From the NCBI GenBank assembly GCA_016930015.1, contig JAFGHR010000069.1, forward strand, positions 1-33,687: a stretch of DNA of 33,687 bases, given 5' to 3'. Both the position numbers and the translations under genes were made by a program. The DNA comes from Anaerolineae bacterium. Lineage in GTDB: Bacteria; Chloroflexota; Anaerolineae; Aggregatilineales; Aggregatilineaceae. Below are positions 24,403-31,613 of this stretch, piece after piece. Position 1 is the first letter of the stretch, and each line of letters starts with the position of its first letter. Below the pieces are notes generated by a model that was given only the letters and a program-made list of their open reading frames with translations, was not told the origin of the DNA and did not search any database.

Positions 24403-25706
24403 ACGCGCGCCCGACCATCACGCCCGGCGGTCGCGTTACGTGTGTCCACGACAACCGGGGCGTGTTCCAGAATAAAATCGTAGTCAAACTCGCTGTGATC
24501 GGTGATGATGACGACACAATCCTGTTCGGCCAGCCAGTCAGCGGTCAGCGCCACACTGCGACCGGTGCGCCCACCGGACAAACGCACACTCGGCACATAC
24601 GGATCGCTGAATGACACGCTGGCCCCTTTGTCTTCCAGCAGTTCGTGAATATCCAGCGCAGGCGATTCGCGTACATCGTCGATATCACGCTTGTAGGCCA
24701 TGCCCAGAATGCCCACGTTGGACCCGTTGAGCGCTTTGCTATCACCGTTGAGCGCTTCGGTGATCAGGTCGATTACGTAATAGGGCATCGACGTGTTGAT
24801 CTCGCTGGCCAGGTCGATAAACCGCGCGGTGTAGTTGAGCGCGCGCAGCTTCCAACTCAGGTACAGCGGATCGATCGGGATGCAGTGACCGCCCAGCCCT
24901 GGCCCCGGATAAAACGGCATGAACCCAAACGGCTTGGTGCTGGCCGCGTTGATCACTTCCCACACGTCCACACCCAGCCGCTTACACATGATCGCCATTT
25001 CGTTCACCAGCCCGATGTTAACGGCCCGGAACGTGTTTTCAAGCAGCTTGACCATTTCGGCGGCAGCGGTAGACGATACCGGCACGACCTGTTCGACTGC
25101 GGGTTCGTACAGCGCCGTCACCACCTCGACACAGGCGGGCGTCACGCCGCCGACCACTTTGGGCGTGTTGTGCACGCCGTAAACGGGATTACCGGGATCG
25201 ACACGCTCCGGTGAAAACGCGACAAACACGTCTTCCCCGACGGTCAGGTCGTTTTTAACCAGGCGCGGCAGAATGACCTCGTCGGTGGTTCCGGGGTAAG
25301 TGGTGCTTTCCAGCACGACCAGCAGCCCCGGATGACACACACTGGCGACCGCGTCCGCCGCGGTGATGATAAAACTCATGTCGGGGTCTTTGGTTTTGCG
25401 CAGCGGCGTCGGCACGCAGATGCTGATCACGTCCACGTCGGTTAGATCATCGTAACTTGTGGTGCCGCGCAAATGGCCGCTTTCGACCAGCGGGGCCAGC
25501 GTTTCGGAAGGCACATCGGGGATATAACTGTCACCGGCGTTCAGCCGGTCTACTTTCTCCGGCAGAACGTCCAACCCAATCACATGGTAACCTACCCGCG
25601 CGAATTCAACCGCCAGGGGCAGCCCGACATAGCCCATACCAATCACGCCAATGGTCGCGGTGCGGTTATGCAGGCGATCCAGCAGTTGTTGTTTGAAATC
25701 TGGCAT
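24390..25706 (-). CDS. Nucleotide-sugar 6-dehydrogenase, UDP-GlcNAc/ManNAc type (WbpA/WecC-like)
   Basis: A 438-residue UDP-sugar dehydrogenase. It has the NAD-binding VIGMGYVGLPLAVEFA (about 21-36), ESTTYPGTTDEV, AFSPERVDPGN, then AAAEMVKLLENTFRAVNIGLVNE with the catalytic Lys220 and Asn224, and the active-site GPGLGGHCIPIDPLYLSWK with Cys265. The GGHCIPIDP form, instead of the GGSCFPKD of UDP-glucose dehydrogenases, points to UDP-GlcNAc or UDP-ManNAc as substrate, yielding the uronic acid by two NAD-dependent oxidations. The ATG at 25706 fits the family; a start 27 codons earlier would overlap the promoter and add unrelated residues. It is the first gene of the glycan operon and would provide its acidic sugar precursor. 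Confidence 0.9.
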   Translation of the reverse strand: MPDFKQQLLDRLHNRTATIGVIGMGYVGLPLAVEFARVGYHVIGLDVLPEKVDRLNAGDSYIPDVPSETLAPLVESGHLRGTTSYDDLTDVDVISICVPTPLRKTKDPDMSFIITAADAVASVCHPGLLVVLESTTYPGTTDEVILPRLVKNDLTVGEDVFVAFSPERVDPGNPVYGVHNTPKVVGGVTPACVEVVTALYEPAVEQVVPVSSTAAAEMVKLLENTFRAVNIGLVNEMAIMCKRLGVDVWEVINAASTKPFGFMPFYPGPGLGGHCIPIDPLYLSWKLRALNYTARFIDLASEINTSMPYYVIDLITEALNGDSKALNGSNVGILGMAYKRDIDDVRESPALDIHELLEDKGASVSFSDPYVPSVRLSGGRTGRSVALTADWLAEQDCVVIITDHSEFDYDFILEHAPVVVDTRNATAGRDGRARVVGL

Positions 25707-25758
25707 AGTTTCCGTCCAGTCAACTTGATAATATGAGTGAACCAATGTTACGGGAGCG

Positions 25759-25787
25759 ATTATAACTTGCGCCGACCCCACCGACAA
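25759..25787 (-). promoter_or_regulatory. Sigma-70-type promoter of the leftward glycan operon
   Basis: On the minus strand TTGTCG (25787-25782) and a perfect TATAAT (25764-25759) are separated by exactly 17 bp. Transcription would start near 25752, leaving a leader of about 45 nt before the dehydrogenase ATG at 25706. This is the best promoter match in the window. Confidence 0.65.
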
Positions 25788-25851
25788 TGACCATTGGCTA
25801 ACGCTGACCTGACGGCTGTCAAGTTCTCTCGCGTTATCATGGTCAGCGCGC

Positions 25852-25857
25852 TATACT
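25852..25857 (+). promoter_or_regulatory. Candidate -10 box (TATACT) for ychF
   Basis: TATACT lies 83 nt before the ychF start on the + strand, in the divergent region shared with the glycan operon promoter. No clear -35 hexamer is found at the expected distance. Confidence 0.35.
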
Positions 25858-25897
25858 GTGCTCGCACCGTAAAAACGGGTGTATTTCTGTTCGTGAC

Positions 25898-25921
25898 AGG
25901 GCCGGTTTTTTGCCGGTCCCT
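25898..25921 (+). promoter_or_regulatory. Stem-loop in the ychF leader
   Basis: AGGGCCGG (25898-25905) pairs with CCGGTCCCT (25913-25921) with one bulged T; the 7-nt loop is TTTTTTG. It ends 19 nt before the ychF ATG and leaves the TAAGGT ribosome-binding region single-stranded. The poly-T sits in the loop, not after the stem, so it is not an intrinsic terminator. Confidence 0.4.
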
Positions 25922-25940
25922 GATTGTGTAAGGTAGACCT

Positions 25941-27011
25941 ATGCGATTGGGTGTGATCGGGCTGCCCAACTGTGGCAAAACGACGATTTTTAATGCGCTA
26001 ACCGGCAGTGATTTTCCGGTTGAGCCGTTTTCATCCGGCCAGCTTGAAGTTCATACGGCGGTGGTGAGTGTGCCTGACATACGTGTTGACCGGTTGGCTG
26101 AGGTGTTCAAACCGAAAAAAACAACCTACGCCGCCGTGACGTATACCGATATCGGTGGGCTGGACAAGGGGATCGGTGAGGGACTGTCCGGCCAGATGCG
26201 CAGCGAGTTGCAGCAGGTGGACGGCTTTTTACACGTGATCCGCGCGTTCGAAGACACGAATGTCCCGCATCCATACGAAACGGTTGATCCGCTCCGCGAC
26301 CTGGCGATCATCGACGGCGAGTTTTTGCTCGTGGACCTGATCGCCGTTGAGAACCGGCTGGCCCGGCTTGAAGAAGAACGCCAGAAAGGCAAGGTCGATA
26401 ACAAGCAGCGCCATGCCACCGAAACGGCCTTGATCGAACGGCTGCGCGCCCAACTGGACGCCGAACAGCCGTTACGCGATCTCGACCTGGCGCCGGACGA
26501 ACACAAACTGCTGCGCGGTTATGGTTTCCTGACGCTCAAACCGGTGCTCGTGATCTTTAATACCGGCGATGACTCTGCCGTCGCGGTGGACTACGATCAC
26601 CAACACACGTTGATCGTGTCCCTGCAAGGCCAGCTTGAAGCCGAGATCGCCCAGCTTGACGATCCGGACGATATCGCGGCATTCCTGGCCGAATACAACA
26701 TCGACGAACCCAGCCGCGAGCGCGTGATCCGGCTGTCCTACGAACTGCTGGGCATTCACTCGTTTTTGACGTATGGCGACGACGAGGTGCGCGCCTGGAG
26801 CCTGCGCAAAGGCGGATCGGCGGTTGACGCTGCCGGGACCATTCACACCGATCTGGCACGCGGGTTTATCCGGGCCGAAGTCATCGCCTACGATGATTTT
26901 ATTGAAGCGGGCAGTGCTGCCGAAGTGAAAGCACGCGGCAAAATGCGGCTCGAAGGCCGGGACTATGTGGTGCGCGACGGTGATATGATCGTGGTGCGGT
27001 TCAACATTTGA
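25941..27011 (+). CDS. ychF: YchF/OLA1 family P-loop NTPase
   Basis: A 356-residue Obg-superfamily protein, close to E. coli YchF (363). The P-loop is GLPNCGKTT (7-15); the usual family form is GLPNVGKST, so Cys and Thr replace Val and Ser. DIGGLDKGIGEGLSGQM forms switch II, the helical domain follows (about 125-200), and the G4 position reads VIFNTGDD (Asn207, Asp210), where YchF proteins usually have NxxE. The C-terminal TGS domain (about 270-356) is typical: SFLTYGDDEVRAWSLRKGGSA, AAGTIHTDLARGFIRAEVI and GKMRLEGRDYVVRDGD. YchF binds ATP in preference to GTP and associates with ribosomes. ATG with AAGG about 7 nt upstream. Confidence 0.92.
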   Translation: MRLGVIGLPNCGKTTIFNALTGSDFPVEPFSSGQLEVHTAVVSVPDIRVDRLAEVFKPKKTTYAAVTYTDIGGLDKGIGEGLSGQMRSELQQVDGFLHVIRAFEDTNVPHPYETVDPLRDLAIIDGEFLLVDLIAVENRLARLEEERQKGKVDNKQRHATETALIERLRAQLDAEQPLRDLDLAPDEHKLLRGYGFLTLKPVLVIFNTGDDSAVAVDYDHQHTLIVSLQGQLEAEIAQLDDPDDIAAFLAEYNIDEPSRERVIRLSYELLGIHSFLTYGDDEVRAWSLRKGGSAVDAAGTIHTDLARGFIRAEVIAYDDFIEAGSAAEVKARGKMRLEGRDYVVRDGDMIVVRFNI

Positions 27012-27038
27012 TCCCGCACCGCTGCGGAGTATGCTAAC

Positions 27039-27533
27039 GTGAGTCACCCGCCAGCAAACCGCCACGCCGGATCGCCGTTTGATCACGTGGCGGAGGGCCT
27101 GTACATCGGGAGCGCACGCGCTGCCGATGCCGCCAATAGGCTGCGCCGGGCGGGGATCACACACGTGCTCAAGTTATACGCCGGATCGCCGTTTTTCCCC
27201 GGTGATCTGGTTGTGCTGGAAAACGCGCTGCCGGATAAACAGTTTGTGCCCGCAGATGTGGTCTGGCGCGGCGTAGATTTTGTGCTGGATCACCTCAACG
27301 CCGGAAGCCGTGTGCTCGTGGTGTGTACGATGGGCGTCAGCCGCTCATCGACCTTTGTGCTCGCGGCGCTGCTGTCACGCGGTTGGGACCTGCGCACCGC
27401 GTTTGTGCGCCTGTGCGAAGCACACCCGGCAGCGCGACCGCATCCCAAAATGTGGCAGTCGCTGCTCGTGCACTACGATGTTCCCTACACGCTCAAACAG
27501 GTGTTTGCCTGGAATCGCCACATGCCCCACTGA
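27039..27533 (+). CDS. Dual-specificity-type protein phosphatase
   Basis: A 164-residue protein with the cysteine-dependent phosphatase fold. The signature loop VVCTMGVSRSST contains the catalytic Cys96 and Arg102 (CX5R) followed by Ser, and LPDKQFVPADVVWRGVDFVLDHL supplies a candidate general acid (Asp66). The N-terminal EGLYIGSARAAD is typical of DSP domains. Such enzymes remove phosphate from Ser/Thr/Tyr or from non-protein substrates. The start is GTG with GGAG about 10 nt upstream; the ATG at 27031 is in another frame. It follows ychF by 27 nt and is probably co-transcribed with it. Confidence 0.87.
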   Translation: MSHPPANRHAGSPFDHVAEGLYIGSARAADAANRLRRAGITHVLKLYAGSPFFPGDLVVLENALPDKQFVPADVVWRGVDFVLDHLNAGSRVLVVCTMGVSRSSTFVLAALLSRGWDLRTAFVRLCEAHPAARPHPKMWQSLLVHYDVPYTLKQVFAWNRHMPH

Positions 27534-27559
27534 TTATTGAAGCGCATATCGCGCCTTGT

Positions 27560-28453
27560 TTACGTGTGATCACTGGTGCTCAAGTGTTGTTCGAACCACG
27601 CGATCACACGGCGGTTATAGTCGTCCGGGTGGCGGCGGAAGGCTTCGCGGTGATCGGCGTTGAGCACCCGCCACACCTCGGTCGGACCGCTGGTGCGTCC
27701 GGCCAGCGTGCTGATTTCGTCTGACGACACGAACGGGTCAAGCTCCGCGTGAATGAACAGAACCGGCGCGGTCACATCCGGCACCATGTCAACCGGGTTG
27801 GCGCGGTGAACCTGGTGGCGCACGCGCAGCGCCGCCAGCCACAGCACCAGCCGCGCCGCGCATCCCGCCACAATGTTTGGTAAGCCGCGCTGTGTGATCC
27901 AGGCCCTCAGAATACGGGATAACCGGGTATACGCGCCATCGACGACCAGCGCGCTGATGCGGTCATCGTATGATGCCGTCATCAGCGCGACGCCCGCGCC
28001 CATGCTGAATCCGAGCACCCCCACCCGCGTGATCTGGTGCTCCTCGCCCAGGTAGTCAATCGCGCCGCGTAGATCGGCCTGTTCGAGCGCGCCCATGGTC
28101 ACGCGGTCGCCCTCTGAGCGGCCATGTCCCCGGAAGTCAAACATCAGCACGTTGAATCCGGCGTCGTACAGCGGCTTTGCCTGCGGCACGTCTTTATCCA
28201 TGCTCCCGTTCTGGCCGGGGCACATGATCACGGTGCCTTTGGGCGTGCCCCCGGCGGGAATCCACCAGCCGCCCAGCGTCAGCCCGTCCCGGCTGGGAAA
28301 AGTGACATCCTGGCCGGGCATGCCGTGCAGCAGCGGGTTATCGGGCGTATCGGGCACGCGGCGGCGCATCATGGGGATAGTCATCGCGTAACCCAGGCTC
28401 AACAGCACCAGCAGCGTCACGCCCGCGATCCAGGCAAACCACACAATCATCAT
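27560..28453 (-). CDS. Membrane-anchored alpha/beta hydrolase
   Basis: A 297-residue protein with an N-terminal hydrophobic helix (about 2-27) and an alpha/beta hydrolase domain of the serine aminopeptidase/BEM46 type. It shows MFDFRGHGRSEG, nucleophile elbow VLGFSMGAG with Ser150, LFIHAELDPFVSSDE with Asp229 and ADHREAF with His258, so the triad is complete. Substrate unknown; esterase, lipase or peptidase activity is possible. The ATG overlaps the TGA of the DsbA-cyclophilin gene by four bases (ATGA), which implies coupled translation and perhaps a shared extracytoplasmic role. It ends 26 nt from the phosphatase gene on the opposite strand, with no obvious terminator between. Confidence 0.85.
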   Translation of the reverse strand: MMIVWFAWIAGVTLLVLLSLGYAMTIPMMRRRVPDTPDNPLLHGMPGQDVTFPSRDGLTLGGWWIPAGGTPKGTVIMCPGQNGSMDKDVPQAKPLYDAGFNVLMFDFRGHGRSEGDRVTMGALEQADLRGAIDYLGEEHQITRVGVLGFSMGAGVALMTASYDDRISALVVDGAYTRLSRILRAWITQRGLPNIVAGCAARLVLWLAALRVRHQVHRANPVDMVPDVTAPVLFIHAELDPFVSSDEISTLAGRTSGPTEVWRVLNADHREAFRRHPDDYNRRVIAWFEQHLSTSDHT

Positions 28454-29730
28454 GGTTCAAGCTCCTTGATGGTGATCGTACTCACGCGGTCGCCGGGTGG
28501 TGGATTGGGGAACAATACCTGGTCGTTGGCGTTGCGCGGCGTCAGGCTGCGCACCATGTCCATGCCATCCACCACGATCCCGAAGATCGTATACTGCCCG
28601 TCCCATTCGTCGGCGGGACGTAGCGGCGCCAGCGTGATAAAAAACGCGCTTCCGGCGCTGTTTTTGGCTCCGCCCGGATGCGCCATTGCGACCAGCCCTT
28701 CACGATCAAATGTCAGCCCGTTATCAAACTCGTCAGCAATAGTATACCCCGGTCCGCCGCGCCCGGTATCGCTCGGATCGCCGGTCTGGGCCAGGAAATC
28801 GGGCACCACGTAGTGAAACGTGATGTCGTTATACCAGCCCTGCCGCGCCAGAAACACAAAGTTATTGACCGCTTGCGGCGCGTCCCGTGGGAACAGTTCG
28901 ATCACGATATCGCCCCTGGCCGTGGTGATGGTCGCCCGGTAGCTGATCGCCGGGTCGATGGTCATGTCCGGCGGCGCGTCGAACTGCCGTTTTTTCAGCA
29001 GGGCCAGTCGCACGGCTTCATCCAGCCCGAACAGGTCATCGCGCCCGCTGAACGGTACCCCGTTGATTAACACGGTCGGCACGCCGACAATGTCGAGCGC
29101 GGCGGCATCACCGGCGGCCTGTTCGATGACAGGCTGGTACGTGCCATCGTCCAGCGCGGTATCAAACTGATCCACGTCCAGCCCGATGATAGCGGCGTAT
29201 TCAGTCAGCCTGTCGCGGAAGACGTTTTCAGACAGGTCGATCCAGTCGGCCTGGTGCGTGAACAGTTGATCGTGCATCTGCCAGAAAGCATCTTGAGCGG
29301 CGGCGGCTTCGCTGGCCTGGAGCGCCAGCGTCGATTTATCATACGAACGCGGATCGGGCAGGTGCCGCCACACCAGCCGGATATCATCCGGGTAGCGGTC
29401 GCGCAGCACTTCGAGGTTGTGGGCGGTCTGGGCGCAGGCCGGGCACTGAAAATCACCGTACATGATGATCGTGACGGTGGCGTCATCCGGGCCGAGTGCG
29501 TGCCCCGCCAGCGGTTCGCCTTGCTCACCATTTTCGGGTGACGGTTCAACGGCGGTAGCCTGCCCGTCGATAGCGTCCGCAACGTCAGTTGCGTCTGCAT
29601 CACCGGCTGGCGTGACGGTCGGCGGGCGCTCGCTGGACGCATCATCACCGGAACCGCACGCCGCCAGCGCGATCACCAGTCCGGCCAGGAGCACGTACAA
29701 AAACCGGTGTAGTCGTGTATAGGCTGCCAT
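28450..29730 (-). CDS. Lipoprotein fusing a DsbA-like thioredoxin domain to a cyclophilin domain
   Basis: A 426-residue secreted lipoprotein. The signal peptide ends ALAACGS, with Cys25 in a good lipobox, followed by an acidic, low-complexity linker (about 26-80). A DsbA/Thioredoxin_4-like domain follows (about 83-255): active site DFQCPAC (Cys96, Cys99), WRHLPDP and the cis-proline loop VGVPTVLING (Pro218). A cyclophilin domain fills 272-423: GDIVIELFPRDAPQAVNNFVF, TFHYVVPDFLAQTGDP and AGSAFFITLAPL. Compared with human cyclophilin A, the catalytic Arg55 site is Tyr307, Gln111 is Ala362 and His126 is Tyr390, so isomerase activity is doubtful. Likely role: thiol oxidation/isomerisation and folding of exported proteins at the outer face. 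AGGA lies about 8 nt before the ATG. Confidence 0.88.
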   Translation of the reverse strand: MAAYTRLHRFLYVLLAGLVIALAACGSGDDASSERPPTVTPAGDADATDVADAIDGQATAVEPSPENGEQGEPLAGHALGPDDATVTIIMYGDFQCPACAQTAHNLEVLRDRYPDDIRLVWRHLPDPRSYDKSTLALQASEAAAAQDAFWQMHDQLFTHQADWIDLSENVFRDRLTEYAAIIGLDVDQFDTALDDGTYQPVIEQAAGDAAALDIVGVPTVLINGVPFSGRDDLFGLDEAVRLALLKKRQFDAPPDMTIDPAISYRATITTARGDIVIELFPRDAPQAVNNFVFLARQGWYNDITFHYVVPDFLAQTGDPSDTGRGGPGYTIADEFDNGLTFDREGLVAMAHPGGAKNSAGSAFFITLAPLRPADEWDGQYTIFGIVVDGMDMVRSLTPRNANDQVLFPNPPPGDRVSTITIKELEP

Positions 29731-29759
29731 GACATGTATCCTGTGTGTTGTGGCATGCG

Positions 29760-30257
29760 TTAATTTGATCCCGCCGCGGGCTGCCATGCCGCCAGCAGGG
29801 ATTCGGCCTCGCTTATCGGCGCGGCGGCGGTCAGCGCCGTAGCGCGGCCTTCGCGCGCCATTTCCAGCGGCACCAGCTCGCGCGGATCGTTGCATTCGAT
29901 AGTCCACAGGTCCGCCGAGTTATGCACCGCCTGGATCGCGGCGTTCAGTTGGCCCTGGATCGTTTCCGCCTGGGGATACGCGCGCAGATCACGGGCTGGC
30001 AGGTTCACCGGGCCAGGCACGGGCAGCGTTTCCTGGCACGATACATCCTCGCCCACAATAACACGATCCCACAGGGCCAGCGCGGCGGCTTGTGCGCTGC
30101 GTGTATCGGTCAGCCGCGCTGACAGATCGGCTTGCACCTCACCGGCAGAGCGTGCGCCCTCCTGGCTGCTGACGAGCGTGCAGCCGGTCAGTACCATCAC
30201 GAACACCAGCGCCGGGATTGTACCGGCACCTCGAAACCGTGCGGCGGCGTTTGCCAT
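29760..30257 (-). CDS. Small putative lipoprotein of unknown function
   Basis: A 165-residue protein with a signal peptide ending VMVLTGC, giving Cys26 as the lipid attachment site in a good lipobox. The mature part is mostly helical by composition, with DLSARLTDTRSAQAAALALWDRVI and ETIQGQLNAAIQAVHNSADLWTI, and two further cysteines (in VSCQETL and IECNDPREL) that could form a disulfide bond. No family recognised. It lies 29 nt before the DsbA-cyclophilin gene on the same strand, so it is probably the first gene of a three-gene operon, and its two cysteines would make it a natural substrate of that neighbour (inference). Confidence 0.7.
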   Translation of the reverse strand: MANAAARFRGAGTIPALVFVMVLTGCTLVSSQEGARSAGEVQADLSARLTDTRSAQAAALALWDRVIVGEDVSCQETLPVPGPVNLPARDLRAYPQAETIQGQLNAAIQAVHNSADLWTIECNDPRELVPLEMAREGRATALTAAAPISEAESLLAAWQPAAGSN

Positions 30258-30298
30258 ACGATACCCCTACAGATAAGCGTGTGTCCCGTTGTTATTGT

Positions 30299-30352
30299 AG
30301 CGATTTTTGGCGCGGGCGCGGTACAATGCTGCCCATTGATCGAAAAATCGCT
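30299..30352. promoter_or_regulatory. 10-bp inverted repeat around a TACAAT box in the divergent region
   Basis: AGCGATTTTT (30299-30308) and AAAAATCGCT (30343-30352) are perfect inverted copies separated by 34 bp that include TACAAT (30322-30327), a rightward -10 candidate for the gene at 30363. A second TACAAT on the minus strand (30299-30294) could serve the lipoprotein gene. No clear -35 boxes. An operator pair or an RNA hairpin near the start codon are both possible. Confidence 0.4.
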
Positions 30353-30362
30353 GGTGAATTAC

Positions 30363-31613
30363 ATGCCTGCCCGACGCTGGTTGATCCTGATCCTGGCTGC
30401 CGCAGTCCTGGGACGCGCGGCGTTTTTGGTGTTTTTTGGCGATACGCTGTCGCTCGACGCGTCCGGCTATGATGATTATGCCGTAAACGTGATAGACGGG
30501 CACGGCTATACGCGCTTTGACGACCGGGACGGCGATTCCGATGTGCCGCCGCTGTACCCGCTGTTCCTGGTGGGCGTGTACAGCGTGCTGGGCCGCGATC
30601 CGATCGCGGTGGCCGTGGTGCAGATCGGGTTCGAGATGCTGACGATCGTGCTGCTGGCGTGGATCGGGCGGCGCGTGGCCGGGCAGCGCGTGGGACTGCT
30701 GGCGGCGGCGTTTTACGGCCTGTACCCATACCTGTTGTATCAGAATCTCTCGGCCAACGATACCGGGCTGTTCATCATGCTGCTGGTAGGCGCGATCGCG
30801 CTGGCGTACCGCGTCCACGATACGCGTAACTGGCGGTGGACGCTGGCGCTGGGCGGCGTGCTGGGACTGGCCGCGCTCACCAAGTCGTTTGTGCTGCTGC
30901 TGTTTCCGCTGCTGGCGCTGTGGTGGTGGCGCCAGATCGGCCTGCGGGACGCTGTGCGGCTGGCGCTGGCGGCTGGACTCGCGGCGGCGGTCGTGATCGC
31001 GCCCTGGGTGATCCGCAACAGCCGCCTGCACGACTCGCTGGTATTGATCAGCACCAACGGCGGCAGTAACTTACACCAGGGTAACAATGCGTGCGTGGCC
31101 GATTACCTGTCGCGCGGCTGGGATGCGCAGTGGGTGGACTGCCTGGAACCAACGCCGGGCGATCTGAGCGAAACCGCCGCCGACCGCTGGCACCGCGAGC
31201 AGGCGATCGATTACCTGCGCGACCACGTAAGCGGCTGGCCGGACCTGTTCGGAACCAAGCTGCGCGTGCTGTGGAGTCCGCAGATCATGCCGCACGGCCT
31301 GCCCCCGGACGCCAACCGCCAGGATGACGCCGTGCTGCAATATAATACGGCGGCGTTCCGGGCGGCGCGCGTGGTGCACGTGCTCTATTTTGGGCCGCTG
31401 CTGATCCTGGGCGCGCTCGGACTGGTGATGGCGTGGCGGCGCGGGCTGCCGGTCGGCCCGCTGGCAGCCGTGATCGTGGCCGTAACGGTGACTTACCTGC
31501 TGTTTCACCCGTCCACCCGCTACCGGTCACCGGCTGACCCGTTTGTGTTCATCCTGGCGGCCTATGCCGTGGTGCGGCTGTTGGGACGCCCTGTCAGGAG
31601 TATCGTAACGTGA
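30363..31613 (+). CDS. GT39/ArnT-like membrane glycosyltransferase
   Basis: A 416-residue polytopic protein with about ten hydrophobic segments. After the first helix, the extracytoplasmic loop carries SLDASGYDDYAVNVIDGHGY and then VPPLYPLFLVGVYSVLGRDP, a pattern typical of PMT/ArnT-type GT-C enzymes in which acidic residues of the first loop act on a lipid-phosphate sugar. A later segment reads APWVIRNSRLHDSLVLISTNGGSNLHQGNN, also common in this group. It probably transfers a sugar from a polyprenyl-phosphate carrier on the outer face of the membrane. The ATG at 30363 has GGTG 7 nt upstream. It overlaps the next gene by four bases (GTGA). Confidence 0.85.
   Translation: MPARRWLILILAAAVLGRAAFLVFFGDTLSLDASGYDDYAVNVIDGHGYTRFDDRDGDSDVPPLYPLFLVGVYSVLGRDPIAVAVVQIGFEMLTIVLLAWIGRRVAGQRVGLLAAAFYGLYPYLLYQNLSANDTGLFIMLLVGAIALAYRVHDTRNWRWTLALGGVLGLAALTKSFVLLLFPLLALWWWRQIGLRDAVRLALAAGLAAAVVIAPWVIRNSRLHDSLVLISTNGGSNLHQGNNACVADYLSRGWDAQWVDCLEPTPGDLSETAADRWHREQAIDYLRDHVSGWPDLFGTKLRVLWSPQIMPHGLPPDANRQDDAVLQYNTAAFRAARVVHVLYFGPLLILGALGLVMAWRRGLPVGPLAAVIVAVTVTYLLFHPSTRYRSPADPFVFILAAYAVVRLLGRPVRSIVT

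Noticed and set aside
24420..24560. Frameshift or truncation at the end of the nucleotide-sugar dehydrogenase gene
   Set aside because: The C-terminus (DHSEFDYDFILEHAPVVVDTRNA) matches the family's normal end; only a short basic tail precedes the stop in the palindrome.
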